Under the pieces are notes generated by a model. That model saw only the letters and a program-made list of their open reading frames with translations. It did no database searches and had not been told where the DNA came from. From Cobetia sp. cqz5-12 (GTDB lineage: Bacteria; Pseudomonadota; Gammaproteobacteria; Pseudomonadales; Halomonadaceae): DNA of 64,000 nt. The translations under genes were made by a program, and so were the position numbers. The stretch is taken from the NCBI RefSeq assembly GCF_016495405.1, contig NZ_CP044522.1, positions 4,139,638 to 4,203,637 of the forward strand, in the 5' to 3' direction. Positions 62,490 through 64,000 of the stretch are shown here, piece by piece; within the stretch, counting starts at the first letter, position 1, and every line of letters begins with the position of its first letter.

Positions 62490-64000
62490 GAGCGCTCCGC
62501 CTTGGCATCGTCTTCGCGGTTGACCTGCTGGGCCTGCCATAGTCGCCAGTAGGCACCGCGCGCGGCCAGCAGACTGGCGTGATCGCCCTGTTCCAGGATA
62601 CACCCGTCCTCGAGCACCAGGATTTTCTGGCAGGCCTGTACGGCAGACAGGCGATGGGAATTGATGATCAGCGTGCGCCTGAGGCCGTGGTGATCGGGTT
62701 GCTGCAGGCGCGCGAGAGTCTTCAGCAGGGTGCGTTCGGTGACCTGGTCGACCGCCGACAGGGTGTCGTCCAGCAGCAGGATAGGCGCCTCGCTGAGCAG
62801 GCTGCGTGCCAATGCCAGCCGCTGACGCTGGCCGCCGGAGAGTGTGATGCCTCGCTCACCCACCAGCGTTTCCAACTCCTGGGGGAGGCGACGCAGATCC
62901 TCCTCGAAGGCTGCTGCGCGCAGCGCCTCACGAATTCGCTCGTCAGAGGCCTCGGGGCAGGCGAGGGCGACATTGTCGGCCACCGAGAGCGCAAACAGGA
63001 ACGGGTCCTGGGGGACCAGTGAAAACTGCTGGCGCCAGATGGATAGTGTGTACTCACTCGCTTCTCTGCCCCCGAGCGTCAGGACTCCTTGCTCAGGCGT
63101 CAGAGGCCAGCTGCGCGACAGCAGACGCAGCAAGGTGGACTTGCCACTGCCGGTCGCGCCGACGATCCCCAGGCTTTGCCCTGCCGTCACCTGCAGGGAG
63201 AGGGGCCCCAAGGCACGTTGCTGGCTGCCCGGGTAGTGGAATTCATTGATCTCAAGGCGTAGTGAATGATCACTGACTTCGTCCAGAGTGCCGCCATCCT
63301 CAAGGGCTTGCGGCGCGGCATGGAAGGTGGCCAGCCGCCGTGCGGCTGCCGCGCCTCGCTGCAGGATATTCAGGCACCAGCCAAGCGCGAACATCGGCCA
63401 GATCAACTGTGCCAGATAGAGCGTGAAGCTGGTTAGTTGGCCCAGGGTGATGGCGTCATCCAGATAGCGCCAGCTACCCACGCCCAGCGTCAGCAGCGTC
63501 GCCGCCGAGAGCGCAATGAACACTACCGGATCAAAGGCCGCCTCCAGCTTCTGGACGCGATAATCGACGGCTTCGGCGGCGGCGGCACGCTGAGAGAACC
63601 TTGCACCTTCATCCTCCAGCAAGGCATGGCTTCTGAGCATGCGAATGCCGGCGAAGGCTTCCTGGGTCTGGTCATTCAGGTCCGAGAAGCGCTCCAGTGA
63701 TTCGCGGAAACGCTCTCCGATCCGTCGTGAGATGCGTGCGAAGGCCCAGGCCATGAAGGGGAATGGCAACAAGGCGAGCAGCGTCAGCGGCACATCGATG
63801 GCGATCAGCATGATGCCCAGCACCAGCACGAAGGTCATGGCGCCATCGACGCTGGACAGCACGCCTTCCGCGGCGGCCATCTCCACGGCATCGATGTCCT
63901 GACTGGCATGCGCCATCAGGTCTCCGGTGCGATGGCGCTGGTAGAAGCCGGGGTCCAGGCGCGTCAGCTTGGCATGGAAGGCATCACGCTGCTCCGTCCC
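62486..64000 (-). CDS. MdlA-like ABC exporter subunit, 5' end cut by the window
   Basis: Partial at the right edge: 504 residues are visible and the N-terminus lies beyond base 64000. The visible permease part includes QRHRTGDLMAHASQDIDAVE, the coupling-helix region of exporters. The ABC domain has GATGSGKSTLLRLLSRSW, LSGGQRQRLALARSLLSEAP and ILLLDDTLSAVD. The last has Asp instead of the catalytic Glu after Walker B, as in the degenerate half of heterodimeric exporters. It precedes the MdlB-like gene with an ATGA overlap. Confidence 0.87.
   Translation of the reverse strand, partial: GTEQRDAFHAKLTRLDPGFYQRHRTGDLMAHASQDIDAVEMAAAEGVLSSVDGAMTFVLVLGIMLIAIDVPLTLLALLPFPFMAWAFARISRRIGERFRESLERFSDLNDQTQEAFAGIRMLRSHALLEDEGARFSQRAAAAEAVDYRVQKLEAAFDPVVFIALSAATLLTLGVGSWRYLDDAITLGQLTSFTLYLAQLIWPMFALGWCLNILQRGAAAARRLATFHAAPQALEDGGTLDEVSDHSLRLEINEFHYPGSQQRALGPLSLQVTAGQSLGIVGATGSGKSTLLRLLSRSWPLTPEQGVLTLGGREASEYTLSIWRQQFSLVPQDPFLFALSVADNVALACPEASDERIREALRAAAFEEDLRRLPQELETLVGERGITLSGGQRQRLALARSLLSEAPILLLDDTLSAVDQVTERTLLKTLARLQQPDHHGLRRTLIINSHRLSAVQACQKILVLEDGCILEQGDHASLLAARGAYWRLWQAQQVNREDDAKAERS

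Overview
The window is high-GC chromosomal DNA from a gammaproteobacterium. Its families and gene order point to a marine or halophilic member of the Halomonadaceae, such as Halomonas or Cobetia. This is inferred from pseudomonad-like synteny (mnmG-rsmG-parA-parB-atpIBEFHAGDC-glmU-glmR-glmS, argC-erpA, thiD-hemL, rdgB-hemW) combined with an E. coli-like origin next to mnmG. No rRNA, tRNA, CRISPR array, prophage or insertion sequence was seen. Nearly all of the sequence is ordinary housekeeping DNA with short intergenic gaps.

Layout. 0-8.3 kb: a phosphate regulon block on the minus strand (pstS, then pstC-pstA-pstB-phoU, then cysZ). It has two recognisable Pho boxes, and the last codons of a probable phoR lie at the left edge. 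8.7-19.8 kb: unlinked metabolic and information genes (YciA-like thioesterase, orphan TRAP binding protein, uvrD, hexR-like regulator, NSS symporter, DUF72 protein, YitT protein, rluF). 19.9-24.2 kb: the amino-sugar genes glmS, glmR and glmU. 24.5-31.6 kb: the complete F1Fo ATP synthase operon. 32.0-36.4 kb: parB, parA, rsmG and mnmG. 36.45-37.8 kb: a 1.4 kb gene-free region with DnaA-box-like 9-mers and an AT-rich stretch, which is the best candidate for oriC. Genes to its left run leftward, away from it.

Right of the origin: a glutamine-type ABC transporter (glnHPQ), erpA and argC on the minus strand; then an atypical ClC protein, hemJ, thiD, hemL, a phosphotransferase/P-loop kinase fusion and a glycine-heptad lipoprotein on the plus strand. 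A second cluster of three DnaA boxes, two of them perfect, sits just upstream of hemL.

49.5-55.5 kb is the most distinctive accessory region: a curli amyloid locus on the minus strand in the order csgD2, csgD1-csgE-csgF-csgG, csgB-csgA. The major curlin is greatly expanded (about 28 eleven-residue half-repeats). There are two CsgD-like LuxR regulators, the CsgG pore has altered constriction residues, and no csgC is seen. Long AT-rich gaps separate the transcription units, and a terminator splits csgG from csgBA. The regulators (CsgD1/2) would control the secretion machinery (CsgE/F/G) and the subunits (CsgB nucleator, CsgA fibre).

56.0-64.0 kb: rdgB-hemW, a glycine-zipper OmpA-like lipoprotein, rlmJ with a very long basic tail, and a heterodimeric MdlAB-like ABC exporter that is cut by the right edge. 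Short tandem duplications (12-32 bp units) recur in or beside genes in the left and middle of the window.
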